Under the pieces are notes generated by a model. It had not been told where the DNA came from and ran no database searches. It saw only the letters and a list, made by a program, of their open reading frames with translations. A program made the position numbers and the translations under genes. A stretch of DNA of 64,000 bases from the NCBI GenBank assembly GCA_023399465.1, contig JAEWPB010000042.1, positions 1-64,000 of the forward strand, read 5' to 3'. The DNA is from Pseudomonadota bacterium. GTDB lineage: Bacteria; Pseudomonadota; Alphaproteobacteria; Rhizobiales; Rhizobiaceae. Shown piece after piece: positions 8,299 to 16,542 of this stretch. The number at the start of each line of letters is the position of its first letter. Within the stretch, counting starts at the first letter, position 1.

Positions 8299-8583
8299 TC
8301 AGCCGACGAGGTCGTAGATTGCGTCGGTCGAACGGTGACCGAAGGTGGATTCGAAGACCTCGATCATCGGGCCGGCTTCGGCCTTGAATGCGGCATATGC
8401 TTCGCGCGACGGCCATTCGTCCAGATCGAGGAACTCGGTCTCGCTGGAGATGACGCGGTGCGAGATGCGGCCGTGCTTTTCGAACAGCGCGCGGATCGGT
8501 GCGAGAAGCTCGATGTTGTCCTTGGCCCAGTCCAGCAGGGTTTGGCGCGCCACGGGGAAACGGACGACGACGACGATCGACAT
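8299..8583 (-). CDS. Small dimeric alpha/beta-barrel-like protein (ABM type), copy 2
   Basis: A 94-aa paralog of the protein at 3441-3722 (about 70% identical by eye), with the same LFEKHGRI and FGHRSTD blocks. AAAAGGAAT precedes the ATG. It is the second gene of the HpaB-like operon, 77 bp after the monooxygenase gene and 19 bp before the MFS gene. Its repeated association with two structurally different flavin monooxygenases argues for a role tied to their product or to flavin/quinol handling. This is inferred from context. Confidence 0.78.
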   Translation of the reverse strand: MSIVVVVRFPVARQTLLDWAKDNIELLAPIRALFEKHGRISHRVISSETEFLDLDEWPSREAYAAFKAEAGPMIEVFESTFGHRSTDAIYDLVG

Positions 8584-8624
8584 GGGGATATTCCTTTTAG
8601 CAGTAGGGGGGATAACAGGCGGGT

Positions 8625-8651
8625 GCCCGGGGCGCGCGGAGCGCCCCGGGC
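8625..8651 (-). terminator. Intercistronic hairpin between monooxygenase and small protein genes
   Basis: A perfect 11-bp GC stem (GCCCGGGGCGC at 8625-8635 with GCGCCCCGGGC at 8641-8651) and a 5-base loop without a T-run. It more likely stabilises or attenuates the mRNA than fully terminates. Confidence 0.5.
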
Positions 8652-8660
8652 GTTCAGGGT

Positions 8661-10193
8661 TTACTTGCGTGCGACGGTCGAGACGTCGTTCGGGTTCATG
8701 AACTCGTCCACGGTCCAGCCATTGACGTCATACTCGTTCATGCAGGTCTCGACGAGCGCGCGCATCTCGTCCAGTTCGCCGATGGCACGCGACGTTGCCA
8801 GCGATTCGAGATTGTTGAGCTCGGGCGAACCGAAGTAGTTCCACTCGTAGAGTTCGTGACGACCGCCGAATTCGGTGCCGATAGCATCCCAGAGGAGCTT
8901 CATGACCTTGGAACGGTCGTCGACGCCGAGGCCATTGGAGCCGCGCAGGTACTTTTCGAGGTAGGGGCGCAGTTCCGGGTTCTTCAGGTCTTCGGTATTC
9001 GAGTTCAGGTAGATCAGGCCCGAAGCAACCACTGTTTCGCAGATCTGCTTGATACGCGAATAGAGCTGGGGCGCGATCGCGGTGTACGACTTGCCGTAGC
9101 GATGGCACGGGGTCATCATTCCGCCAAAGCCGGGGGTGGCACCTTCGATCATGCCGTCGCGCAGGCCCGATACAAGGTTGCGCCAGTTGACCACTTCACC
9201 CAGTGCCGCCTCGACGCCGCGGAACTTGCCGGCGCCGGTGATATCGAGCGCCTTGGACAGCGCGCCGGCGAGGAAGGTCATCTTCACTTCCATGCGGGTC
9301 ATCGACTGGAGCAGCGCCTGACCATCCCAGCGGATTTTCTCGTAGTGCCCGTTGATGCGATCGACATCGTAGATGATGATGTTTTCCCACGGGATCAGGG
9401 TCTTGTCGAACACGAGGATGGCGTCGTTCTCGTCAAAGCGCGACGACAGCGGGTAGTCCCACGGGCTACCGCTCGTGGCGGCGCCGTATTCGTAGGACGG
9501 GCGGCAGATCAGCTTCGTGCCCGGAGCCGAGATCGGCGCGATGAAGGAAAGCGCATATTCCTTCTTGGATACGGGGCCGCCGGCGTGGCCGACGAACACG
9601 TACTGGGTCTGCGGTGCACCCGTTGCCACGACCTTGGCGCCCGAGATGATGATGCCTGCATCGGTCTCGCGCTCGACATGAATGACCACGTCGCTGATTT
9701 CATCGGCAGGACGCGAGCGATCGACCGGCGGGTTCACGATGGCATGCGCCATGTGCAGCACGCCTTCCTGTGCCTTGCGATACCAGTTCTCGATGTTCGG
9801 GGCGTATTCGCCGAAGTAGGACGGATCGGCGCCAATGCCGGTGATGAGCGCAGCCTTGTAGTCCGGCGTACGGCCCATCCAGCCGAAGACCTGCTCCTGC
9901 CAGCAACGCACGGCATCGCGGCCACGGCGCAGGTCGTCCTGAGTGCGCGGCACCTTGAAGAAGGCATGGGTCATGCCGCCATTGCCGGTATCGGTCGGCA
10001 CGAGAAGGCGCTCCTTGCGCCCTTCTTCATGCATCGATTGGTAAAGGCGAGCCAAGGCGCGGGTCGAGTTGCGGAAGGCAGGGTGGGCAGTAACGTCTTT
10101 TACCCGCTGGCCGTAAATCCAGACTTCGCGGCCGTCGCGAAGGCTTTCGAGGAAGTCGGCTCCATTCGGCGGCATCGGTATTGCTGTGCTCAT
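8661..10193 (-). CDS. 4-hydroxyphenylacetate 3-monooxygenase-family oxygenase (HpaB-like)
   Basis: A 510-aa FADH2-dependent monooxygenase of the HpaB/PvcC/TftD family (group D, acyl-CoA-dehydrogenase fold). Recognisable features are the SLRDGREVWIYGQRV N-terminus, a THAFFKVPRTQDDLRRGRD segment near residue 80, the GAKVVATGAPQT substrate/flavin loop, and the C-terminal RGSNGLGVDDR and GTEFGGRHELYE motifs near 430-455. Start 10193 is preceded by GGGGGAACC. It heads the minus operon running to 5257 and is divergent from its likely reductase partner at 10432. Ortho-hydroxylation of a phenol is the usual family chemistry; the actual substrate is unknown. Confidence 0.88.
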   Translation of the reverse strand: MSTAIPMPPNGADFLESLRDGREVWIYGQRVKDVTAHPAFRNSTRALARLYQSMHEEGRKERLLVPTDTGNGGMTHAFFKVPRTQDDLRRGRDAVRCWQEQVFGWMGRTPDYKAALITGIGADPSYFGEYAPNIENWYRKAQEGVLHMAHAIVNPPVDRSRPADEISDVVIHVERETDAGIIISGAKVVATGAPQTQYVFVGHAGGPVSKKEYALSFIAPISAPGTKLICRPSYEYGAATSGSPWDYPLSSRFDENDAILVFDKTLIPWENIIIYDVDRINGHYEKIRWDGQALLQSMTRMEVKMTFLAGALSKALDITGAGKFRGVEAALGEVVNWRNLVSGLRDGMIEGATPGFGGMMTPCHRYGKSYTAIAPQLYSRIKQICETVVASGLIYLNSNTEDLKNPELRPYLEKYLRGSNGLGVDDRSKVMKLLWDAIGTEFGGRHELYEWNYFGSPELNNLESLATSRAIGELDEMRALVETCMNEYDVNGWTVDEFMNPNDVSTVARK

Positions 10194-10212
10194 TTTTGGT
10201 TCCCCCAAAATC

Positions 10213-10227
10213 TTGTACAGTTGTACA
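10213..10227 (-). promoter_or_regulatory. Tandem TTGTACA repeat upstream of the HpaB-like gene
   Basis: TTGTACA occurs twice with one base between (10213-10219, 10221-10227), 20-34 bp before the start codon at 10193. It is a possible core promoter or operator element. Confidence 0.3.
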
Positions 10228-10263
10228 TGACTTGAGGATATGAACGAGTTGAGCCGGAGTATA

Positions 10264-10280
10264 GTCCCCTTTGGAGGTGA
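10264..10280 (-). promoter_or_regulatory. Island operator copy 4 (minus: TCACCT-CCAAA-GGGGAC)
   Basis: Oriented toward the HpaB-like operon, 71 bp before its start codon. Confidence 0.65.
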
Positions 10281-10331
10281 CACACCGTGAATGCAGAAAA
10301 TATCGGCCAGCCGGATGGAATGAGAGCGGCT

Positions 10332-10348
10332 TCACCCTCTGCGGGTAT
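10332..10348 (+). promoter_or_regulatory. Island operator copy 5 (TCACCC-TCTGC-GGGTAT)
   Basis: Perfect consensus copy oriented toward the flavin reductase gene, 84 bp before its ATG. Confidence 0.7.
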
Positions 10349-10431
10349 GGGTTTCGGACCTAAGCATTGCCACACTCCGTTCGAAAACTGACGCACCGCT
10401 TCTGGGACGTCAGAAGCTAGAGGAGTTGTCT

Positions 10432-10932
10432 ATGGTGGACCAGGCGCTTTTTCGGACTGCGATGTCGAAGCTTGGTGCGGCGGTGAGTGTGGTGACGTCG
10501 GATGGGCCGGCCGGACGATGCGGTACAACGGTAACCGCGGTGAGTTCGGTCACTGATACGCCCGCGACGCTGCTGGTATGCATCAACCGCAATTCGTGGT
10601 CGAACCGCGCGCTACGCGAAAACGGTGTGCTTTGTGTGAATGTCCTTTCCTGGGGGCAGGAAGAAGTGGCGCAACTGTTTGCCGGCATGACCGACATCGC
10701 CCCCGAGGCACGAATGGACAACGTGTCATACGAGACGCTGGTTACCGGTGCGCCGGCACTGACCCAGGCGCTGGTTTCATTCGACTGCGTGATCGCCGAA
10801 GCGGTGGAAGTCGGGACACACACGATCTTCCTGGCGGAAGTCCGTGATATCCGTATCGGTGAGGCTCAGACCGGCCTCGTCTATTTCAACCGACGCTATA
10901 TTTCTGTCGGCGCCGATACTCAGGTGCATTGA
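10432..10932 (+). CDS. NAD(P)H:flavin reductase, HpaC-like
   Basis: A 166-aa member of the flavin reductase-like (FMN-binding split barrel) family, supplying reduced flavin to two-component monooxygenases. The AGRCGTTVTAVSSVTDTPATL stretch region (about residues 25-45) with CINRNS after it is the flavin-binding core, and the C-terminal YFNRRY block is typical. The ATG at 10432 has GAGGAG six bases upstream; a TTG at 10426 is possible. It is divergent from the HpaB-like gene and shares the regulatory region 10194-10431 with two operator copies. It is the only flavin reductase in the island, so it may feed both monooxygenases. Confidence 0.88.
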   Translation: MVDQALFRTAMSKLGAAVSVVTSDGPAGRCGTTVTAVSSVTDTPATLLVCINRNSWSNRALRENGVLCVNVLSWGQEEVAQLFAGMTDIAPEARMDNVSYETLVTGAPALTQALVSFDCVIAEAVEVGTHTIFLAEVRDIRIGEAQTGLVYFNRRYISVGADTQVH

Positions 10933-10935
10933 AAC

Positions 10936-10970
10936 AAGAGCGGCGCAGTCTCCTGCGCCGCTCTTCGTCT
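10936..10970. terminator. Bidirectional terminator
   Basis: A 13-bp perfect stem (10936-10948 with 10953-10965) and a TCTC loop lie between the convergent flavin reductase (+) and LuxR regulator (-) genes. Confidence 0.8.
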
Positions 10971-10996
10971 GTTGATGGCTTTAGCGTATCGCGGGA

Positions 10997-11803
10997 TCAG
11001 TGGTTCAGGCGTTCCACCAGGCCGAAATAGTGCGTGAACAATTCGTTCTGGCTCGAAATCTTCAGCTTGGCATATGCCCGCTTGCGGTGGGTCGCGACGG
11101 TGTTGACCGAAATCCCCAGGTTCAGGCTCAGTCCCAGCACTGTATATCCGAGAATAATGCCGGCACAGATCTCCGCCTCGCGCTGGGTCAGTTGCGGCAC
11201 GTCTTCGAGAATGACGCTGTGGACCTTCTTCAACAGTTCGTCGCGTGACAGTGGCTGCGGCCGCGTGACCTGCCCGCCCAGGCGGCGTGAAATGTCTGCC
11301 TGCTTGGCCAGCACCGACATCACCGCCTGGCCGCATGCTGCCAGCCGGTCGATCTCGGTTTCATTGAAATGACCCTTCTGCTTCTCGCGATAGTAGGCGA
11401 CATAGACGAGCCGCCCGTCCCGCTGGCCGCAATGGGCGATTTCTTCGAACACGTTGGGTGAGTCGTAGAACTCGCGGCGGTAGGCCGCGTCATGAAGCGC
11501 CGAAGGCATGACCACGGTCGGCACGTTCATCCCGTTGTTGATGGCCGATTTCCATATCGGATCGCGGCGGTGACCGGTCAGCACATAGGAGCGAGCCAGC
11601 GTCTGCACCTTGCGCCGGGCCTGGGCACAATGAGCCTGGGCGACCAGCGGGGTGATCTCGTCGCGCTCGGAGACGAAAACGGTACAGTGATCGATCGGAA
11701 TCACCGAATCCATCGCGGAGAAAAATCCGTCGCCGAAATCCTCACTTCCGATGACATTGATCAGGCGAGAGATCGAGCTATCGAACTCAGTAGTGGTTTG
11801 CAT
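10997..11803 (-). CDS. LuxR-family transcriptional regulator
   Basis: A 268-aa regulator. Residues about 1-190 form a GAF/sensor-like alpha/beta domain without clear autoinducer-binding hallmarks. Residues about 200-260 are a GerE-type helix-turn-helix: LTQREAEICAGIILGY, then ISVNTVATHRKRAYAKL as the recognition helix. GGGGAA precedes the ATG. It is monocistronic between two hairpins and has no island operator in front of it. It lies centrally among ten copies of the TCACCY-N5-GGGTAT inverted repeat, and GerE-type proteins bind such short inverted repeats as dimers. It is therefore the best candidate activator of the island; this is inference. Confidence 0.88.
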   Translation of the reverse strand: MQTTTEFDSSISRLINVIGSEDFGDGFFSAMDSVIPIDHCTVFVSERDEITPLVAQAHCAQARRKVQTLARSYVLTGHRRDPIWKSAINNGMNVPTVVMPSALHDAAYRREFYDSPNVFEEIAHCGQRDGRLVYVAYYREKQKGHFNETEIDRLAACGQAVMSVLAKQADISRRLGGQVTRPQPLSRDELLKKVHSVILEDVPQLTQREAEICAGIILGYTVLGLSLNLGISVNTVATHRKRAYAKLKISSQNELFTHYFGLVERLNH

Positions 11804-11898
11804 TGGAAGTTCCCCATCATGAGATTTGTTTTTTTCTTTATATGTTTGCGCCCAATCGACTTCGGCGCAAGAAGTTTTTGCGACGGCTTTCGCTATGG

Positions 11899-11935
11899 CC
11901 CTTCCGGCCCTGCTGATGGAGCAGGGCCGGAAGGG
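11899..11935 (-). terminator. Strong hairpin between aminotransferase and LuxR genes
   Basis: A perfect 15-bp stem (CCCTTCCGGCCCTGC at 11899-11913 with its complement at 11921-11935) and a 7-base loop, just past the aminotransferase stop on the minus strand. A T-tract is lacking. Confidence 0.6.
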
Positions 11936-11955
11936 GGTTAAGGTTCCCTCGCGTC

Positions 11956-13317
11956 TTAGAGGGTTGCCGACGCGGCAATCAGGCCGGCCTCGATGCAGCC
12001 GAGTATTCTGGCGCTGTCTGCATCGGAGATCACCAGCGGGGGGGACAGGATGATGTTGTTCCCGGAGGTGCGGACCATCAGGCCTTCGGCATAGGCGCGA
12101 TCGAAGAAGGTCTGGACAGTCGCCTTGCTCGCAGGGGTCTTCTTGGCGCGGTCCGAAACGAATTCCATCGCCAGCATCAGGCCCTTGCCGCGGACATTGC
12201 CGACCATCTCGTATTTCTCGGCAAGCGCTTCGAAGCCCTTCAGCAGGGTCTCACCCTGGACCTTGGCGTTGGCGGCTACGTTGAGGCGCTGGATTTCGTT
12301 GAGCGTGGCGATAGCTGCGGCTGCGCCAACCGGATGACCGGAATAGGTGTAGCCATGGCTGATGGTGGCGCGGGTGTCCTTGTTCGACTCGAAAGCCTGG
12401 GCGATGCGGTCAGCGATCATGACGGCGCCCATGGGGAAGAAGCCGTTGGTGAGAGCCTTGGCCGTGGTCATGAAGTCTGGCTTGATGCCCCAGAGGCGCG
12501 AGCCGCAGGCCTCGCCCACGCGACCATAGGCGGTGATGACCTCGTCGGCGATCAGAAGGATCCCGTGCTTGTCGCAGATCGCGCGCATGGTCGGGAACAG
12601 CGACGCAGGCGGCACGATCACGCCACCGGCGCCGAGGACCGGTTCCATGATCAGTGCGGCAATGGTGTTGGCGCCCTGGAACTCGATCTCGTGCTCGAAC
12701 TTGCGCGCAATGGCCTGAACCAGCGCATCGCCATCCTCGAGGTCGAACTCGTTGCGATAGAGGAACGGCGAGGGCAGGTGGATGCAGCCCGGCAACATCG
12801 GCTCATAGTTGCGGCGGAAGTTGGCATTGCCGTTCACGGATGCGCCGCCGAAATGCGTGCCGTGATAGCCGCGCATGAGCGAGACGAACTTGGTGCGCTC
12901 CGGTTCGCCGTTCACGCGGTGGAACTGGCGGGCGAGACGCAGTGCAGTTTCGACAGAATCCGAGCCGCCGGCGGTCAGGAAGCAGCGTGTCAGGCCTTCG
13001 GGTGTGAAGAACTCGCGCAGCATGTAGGACAGCTCGATGGTCGGCGCCGTCGTGGTCGAACGGAAGGTGTTGTAGTAGGGAAGGATTTCCAGCTGGCGGG
13101 TGATGGCGTCCTTCACCGCCTGGGCGGAATGGCCGAGATTGGTGCACCACAGGCCGCCGACGCCATCAAGCGTCCGATGGCCGTCGATATCCTCAATCTC
13201 CACGCCCTCGCTGCGCGCGACGATAATGGGGGGCGCGGCCTGCAGGTCAGCAGGATGGGACATCGGTGCCCAGAAATGGCGAGCATTGTTCTCGCGCGCG
13301 AAATTTGCGTCTTTCAT
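11956..13317 (-). CDS. Class III (omega) aminotransferase, PLP-dependent
   Basis: A 453-aa enzyme of the beta-alanine:pyruvate/omega-amino-acid aminotransferase family. The N-terminus has HPADLQ and DGVGGLWCTNLGH. The PLP site includes TAGGSDSVETALRLAR, the aspartate in LLIADEVITAYGR (about 245) and the Schiff-base lysine in TTAKALTNGFFPMGA (about 275). Length is normal. It is the last gene of a minus operon with the HAD (35 bp upstream) and IclR genes. It probably transfers the terminal amino group of an amine to pyruvate, giving an aldehyde for the dehydrogenase at 15023. The coupling is inferred. Confidence 0.9.
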   Translation of the reverse strand: MKDANFARENNARHFWAPMSHPADLQAAPPIIVARSEGVEIEDIDGHRTLDGVGGLWCTNLGHSAQAVKDAITRQLEILPYYNTFRSTTTAPTIELSYMLREFFTPEGLTRCFLTAGGSDSVETALRLARQFHRVNGEPERTKFVSLMRGYHGTHFGGASVNGNANFRRNYEPMLPGCIHLPSPFLYRNEFDLEDGDALVQAIARKFEHEIEFQGANTIAALIMEPVLGAGGVIVPPASLFPTMRAICDKHGILLIADEVITAYGRVGEACGSRLWGIKPDFMTTAKALTNGFFPMGAVMIADRIAQAFESNKDTRATISHGYTYSGHPVGAAAAIATLNEIQRLNVAANAKVQGETLLKGFEALAEKYEMVGNVRGKGLMLAMEFVSDRAKKTPASKATVQTFFDRAYAEGLMVRTSGNNIILSPPLVISDADSARILGCIEAGLIAASATL

Positions 13318-13352
13318 GTCATTTCCTCATTGGTAGCGAGAGGTACGAAAAA

Positions 13353-14009
13353 TCAGTTCAACCCGAGAAGTGCGAGCGCCTCGGCATAGCTGGGGCCGGG
13401 GTTGGTCACGTCGAAATGCACGCAGGCCATCCCTGCCGCTTCGCCGCCGCGAATGTTCTTGAGCTGGTCGTCCACGAAGACGCAGTCATCGGCAGCCAGG
13501 CCGAGACCATCGGTGATGGCCGAATAGGCGCGGGGATCGGGCTTCAGGATGCCGGTGTGGGAGGCGTCGACGATCAGTTCGAAGTCGGCGAGGAAGGGCA
13601 GCTTCGCGCGAAAACCTTCACCGTAGAAGAGGTCGAGTTCGTTGGACAGGATCGCCAGGCGCTTGCCGGCGGCCTTGGCGGCCGCGATCGCGGTGAGGAA
13701 CTCGGGCCGGATGACCTTCAGCGGCTCGTCGCCGCGCACGCGCGAGATCAGCTGCGGGAAGCTCGTCCATTCCTCGCCGAGCAGGGCACCGGTCTCGCGT
13801 ACGCGTTCCATCCAGTAGTCACGCTCGGTGATCTCGCCGGCCTGCATCGAACGCCACAGCGCGTCATTTGCGGGATCGAACGGGCCGCGCCAGCCAAGGG
13901 TTCCCTTCGGCAGCCCAAGGGCCTCTTCGCTGAGGTCGTGGGTCTCAAACAGGGTGCGGCTGATCACGCCCCCGAAATCGAGAACGAGGGCTTGTCGTGT
14001 TTTGCTCAT
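13353..14009 (-). CDS. HAD-superfamily hydrolase
   Basis: A 218-aa haloacid-dehalogenase-like hydrolase, subfamily IA type. Motif I is LDFGGVIS (nucleophile Asp near residue 11; the usual second Asp is Gly, as in the GGV subgroup). Motif II is ILSNE near 118, motif III is the lysine in GILKPDPRAY near 153, and motif IV is CVFVDDQLKN near 180. It could be a phosphatase or dehalogenase acting on a pathway intermediate. The start overlaps the IclR stop by four bases (ATGA). Confidence 0.85.
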   Translation of the reverse strand: MSKTRQALVLDFGGVISRTLFETHDLSEEALGLPKGTLGWRGPFDPANDALWRSMQAGEITERDYWMERVRETGALLGEEWTSFPQLISRVRGDEPLKVIRPEFLTAIAAAKAAGKRLAILSNELDLFYGEGFRAKLPFLADFELIVDASHTGILKPDPRAYSAITDGLGLAADDCVFVDDQLKNIRGGEAAGMACVHFDVTNPGPSYAEALALLGLN

Positions 14010-14791
14010 GAAAGCAGGTTCCTTGTCGTTTCAAGATAGGATCGCGGCACGTGCCCGGCCTCTACCGCCGAGGCACGCAGCGCTGCCTCTACCGTGGCGC
14101 GCGCAATTTTCAGGCGGCTCACGGGGGTCATGCGCGAGAAGGGGGAGGCCACCGCTATCGCGCCGATGGCGGTCTGTTCGTGGCCGAAGATCGGAGCTGC
14201 GATGCCGAAGACTTCGGGATCGAACGTACCGTCGGCGAGGGCATATCCCCTGGTCCTGATGTCGCCGAGCCGTTGCTCGAGGTCGCTTGCCGTGAGGGGC
14301 GTTGTGGGTGCGTAGGCCGGCAGCGGCTGGGACAGAGCGCGTTCGAGCAACTGGCCGGGACCGTAGGCAAGGCATGCCAGCCCCGATGCGGTTGCGTGCA
14401 TGTCCAGGCGCCCGCCCGCCGCAACCACGACACGGCTGGCGTGGTGACCTTCGCAAACCGCGATGGTGGCGATCTGGAAGCCCGCAATGAGAGAGGCGTG
14501 GCTCGTCTCCTGCGTTTGCTGGGTAAGGGTCTCGAGGATCTCGCGGTAGAAGGGAGCGGTTGCCACCACAGCTTCGCGGGTACGCGCAAGGCGCTGGATG
14601 GTTGCGCCAAGCTGATAGCGTTTGCTTTCCCGCTCATGCGAGAGGTAGCCGAATTCGAGCAGGGTTTTCAGCATCCGGTGTGCGGTCGAACGGTCAAGTC
14701 CGGTGGACGCCGCGATTTCCGATAGCCGCCAGGCGGGCTGGGCTTCGCTGAACAGATCCAGAATCATCAGCGATTTGGCGAGTGTTCGCAT
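14006..14791 (-). CDS. IclR-family transcriptional regulator
   Basis: A 261-aa regulator. The N-terminal winged helix-turn-helix is at residues 5-65 (SEIAASTGLDRSTAHRMLKTL) and the C-terminal IclR effector domain at about 80-250 (GGRLDMHATASGLACLA). It is first in a minus operon with the HAD and aminotransferase genes and divergent from the aldehyde dehydrogenase. A near-perfect inverted repeat at 14849-14875 in the shared intergenic region is a probable autoregulatory operator. Confidence 0.9.
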   Translation of the reverse strand: MRTLAKSLMILDLFSEAQPAWRLSEIAASTGLDRSTAHRMLKTLLEFGYLSHERESKRYQLGATIQRLARTREAVVATAPFYREILETLTQQTQETSHASLIAGFQIATIAVCEGHHASRVVVAAGGRLDMHATASGLACLAYGPGQLLERALSQPLPAYAPTTPLTASDLEQRLGDIRTRGYALADGTFDPEVFGIAAPIFGHEQTAIGAIAVASPFSRMTPVSRLKIARATVEAALRASAVEAGHVPRSYLETTRNLLS

Positions 14792-14848
14792 GGAACCTCC
14801 ATTTGCATGAGCACCAGGGCACCACGGCGCCAGCCAACGTCAGCGCTT

Positions 14849-14875
14849 ACTATTTTCAATACGGTTGAGAATAGT
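14849..14875. promoter_or_regulatory. Inverted repeat, likely IclR operator
   Basis: ACTATTTTCAA at 14849-14859 and TTGAGAATAGT at 14865-14875 are inverted repeats (10 of 11 positions) with a 5-bp spacer. They lie 58 bp upstream of the IclR gene and 148 bp before the aldehyde dehydrogenase ATG. Confidence 0.65.
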
Positions 14876-14883
14876 GACAGGAA

Positions 14884-14900
14884 ATGCCCTCAAAGGGTCA
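14884..14900 (-). promoter_or_regulatory. Island operator copy 6 (minus: TGACCC-TTTGA-GGGCAT)
   Basis: Oriented toward the IclR-HAD-aminotransferase operon. It overlaps copy 7 by three bases. Confidence 0.55.
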
Positions 14901-14914
14901 CCCTTCGGGGGACG
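14898..14914 (+). promoter_or_regulatory. Island operator copy 7 (TCACCC-TTCGG-GGGACG)
   Basis: Oriented toward the aldehyde dehydrogenase/UPF0261 operon, 109 bp before the ATG. The right half is degenerate. Confidence 0.5.
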
Positions 14915-15022
14915 TGAGAGCGCGAAAGCTGCCTTCTAAGCTTGGCTTTAAGAGAAGTGAGCCGGCCCCTGATCCTGCAGCGAAACTGCCTTGGGGACGT
15001 GGCCTGTCAGAAAGATGATGCC

Positions 15023-16510
15023 ATGATAAACCAAGACCTTATTTCCCGCTTGCGCCAGACCCAGGTGCCGCCGCAACGGTTGCTGATCGATGGCGATTGG
15101 CATGATTCAGAGGATGGCGCCCGTGCCGACGCGTTCTCGCCGATCGATGGCAAGCTATTGACGACGCTTGCAAAAGCCACCCCTGGTGATGCCGCCCGCG
15201 CAGTCCGTGCAGCAAGGAAGGCCTTCGATGCCGGTCACTGGTCGCGCATGGCGCCGCAGGGGCGGAAGAAGGTACTCCTGAAGCTCGCCGAACTGATCGA
15301 GAAGCATGCGGCGGAACTTGCCGTGCTTGGCGTGCGCGACAACGGCACGGAGATCGGCATGGCTTTCAAGGCCGAGCCGATGGGTGCGGCCCAGACCTTC
15401 CGCTATTACGCCGAGGCGCTCGACAAGATCTACGGTGAGGTCGCTCCCACGGCTCACGGGACCCTGGGGCTGGTGCTGCGCGAGCCGATCGGCGTCGTTG
15501 CGGCGATCGTTCCGTGGAACATGCCGATGATGATCGCGGCCTGGAAGTTGGCGCCGGCGCTGGCGGCAGGCAATTCCGTCATCATCAAGCCGGCCGAGGC
15601 CGCCTCCCTGACGCTGCTGCGTCTGGGCGAATTGGCGCTCGAAGCCGGGATGCCGGCCGGCGTCCTCAACATCCTGACCGGCTCCGGCTCGGTCGTCGGC
15701 GAGGCGCTGGCCCTCGACATGGATGTCGACGCACTGGTCTTTACCGGCTCGAATCCTGTCGGGCGCAGGCTGCTGGAATACTCGGCGCGCTCCAACCTCA
15801 AGCGGGTCTATCTCGAACTTGGCGGCAAGAGCCCCAACATCGTTTTCGCCGATGCCGTCGATCTCGACAAGGCGGCAAAGGCCGCAGCCATGGCCGCCTT
15901 CCGCAATTCGGGGCAGGTCTGTGTCGCCGGCACGCGCCTGCTGGTGGAGGCCTCGATCCACGATGCCTTCGTGGAGAAGGTCAAGGCCGCTGCCGAGGCG
16001 CTGAAGGTGGGCGACCCGCTCGACACGGCCAACGATCTTGGCGCGGTCATCTCAGGCGGCCAGTTGCGCGCCAACCTCGGCTTCATCGAGAGCGCGAAGT
16101 CCGAAGGCGCCGAGCTTATTTGCGGGGGTGACGTCATTCTCGAGGAGACCGGTGGTTTCTACCAGCGCCCGGCAGTGATGACAGGCGTGCGCCCCGGCAC
16201 CCGCCTGGCGCAGGAGGAGGTCTTCGGTCCGGTGCTTGCTGTCATGCCGTTCAAGGATGAGGCCGAAGCCGTCGCGATTGCGAATGGAACCGATTTCGGG
16301 CTGGCGGCCGGCGTCTGGACCGCGAACCTCTCGCGCGCCCATCGCATGGCTGGCGCGGTCAAGGCGGGGCTTGTGCACATCAATACCTATGGCGGATCGG
16401 ACCTCACTGTTCCGCTCGGCGGTCACGGCCAGTCCGGCAACGGCCACGACAAGTCCCTTCATGCGTTTGACAAGTATCTCAACCTGAAGACTGCGTGGTT
16501 CCAGCTGTGA
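15023..16510 (+). CDS. NAD(P)-dependent aldehyde dehydrogenase
   Basis: A 495-aa aldehyde dehydrogenase of the betaine-/gamma-aminobutyraldehyde-like group. Visible elements are PWNMPMMIAAWKLAPALAAGN (about 165-185), the general base Glu in LELGGKSPN (about 265), the nucleophile Cys in SGQVCVAGT (about 300) and the EEVFGPVL motif (about 395). The ATG at 15023 gives a family-typical N-terminus; an upstream TTG at 14942 remains possible because the ribosome site is weak. The stop overlaps the next open frame, with the UPF0261 start 33 bp later. It probably oxidises the aldehyde made by the aminotransferase or the DAO-type oxidase. Confidence 0.9.
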   Translation: MINQDLISRLRQTQVPPQRLLIDGDWHDSEDGARADAFSPIDGKLLTTLAKATPGDAARAVRAARKAFDAGHWSRMAPQGRKKVLLKLAELIEKHAAELAVLGVRDNGTEIGMAFKAEPMGAAQTFRYYAEALDKIYGEVAPTAHGTLGLVLREPIGVVAAIVPWNMPMMIAAWKLAPALAAGNSVIIKPAEAASLTLLRLGELALEAGMPAGVLNILTGSGSVVGEALALDMDVDALVFTGSNPVGRRLLEYSARSNLKRVYLELGGKSPNIVFADAVDLDKAAKAAAMAAFRNSGQVCVAGTRLLVEASIHDAFVEKVKAAAEALKVGDPLDTANDLGAVISGGQLRANLGFIESAKSEGAELICGGDVILEETGGFYQRPAVMTGVRPGTRLAQEEVFGPVLAVMPFKDEAEAVAIANGTDFGLAAGVWTANLSRAHRMAGAVKAGLVHINTYGGSDLTVPLGGHGQSGNGHDKSLHAFDKYLNLKTAWFQL

Positions 16511-16542
16511 GCATATCCCCCATAAAAGACATGAGAGACGAG

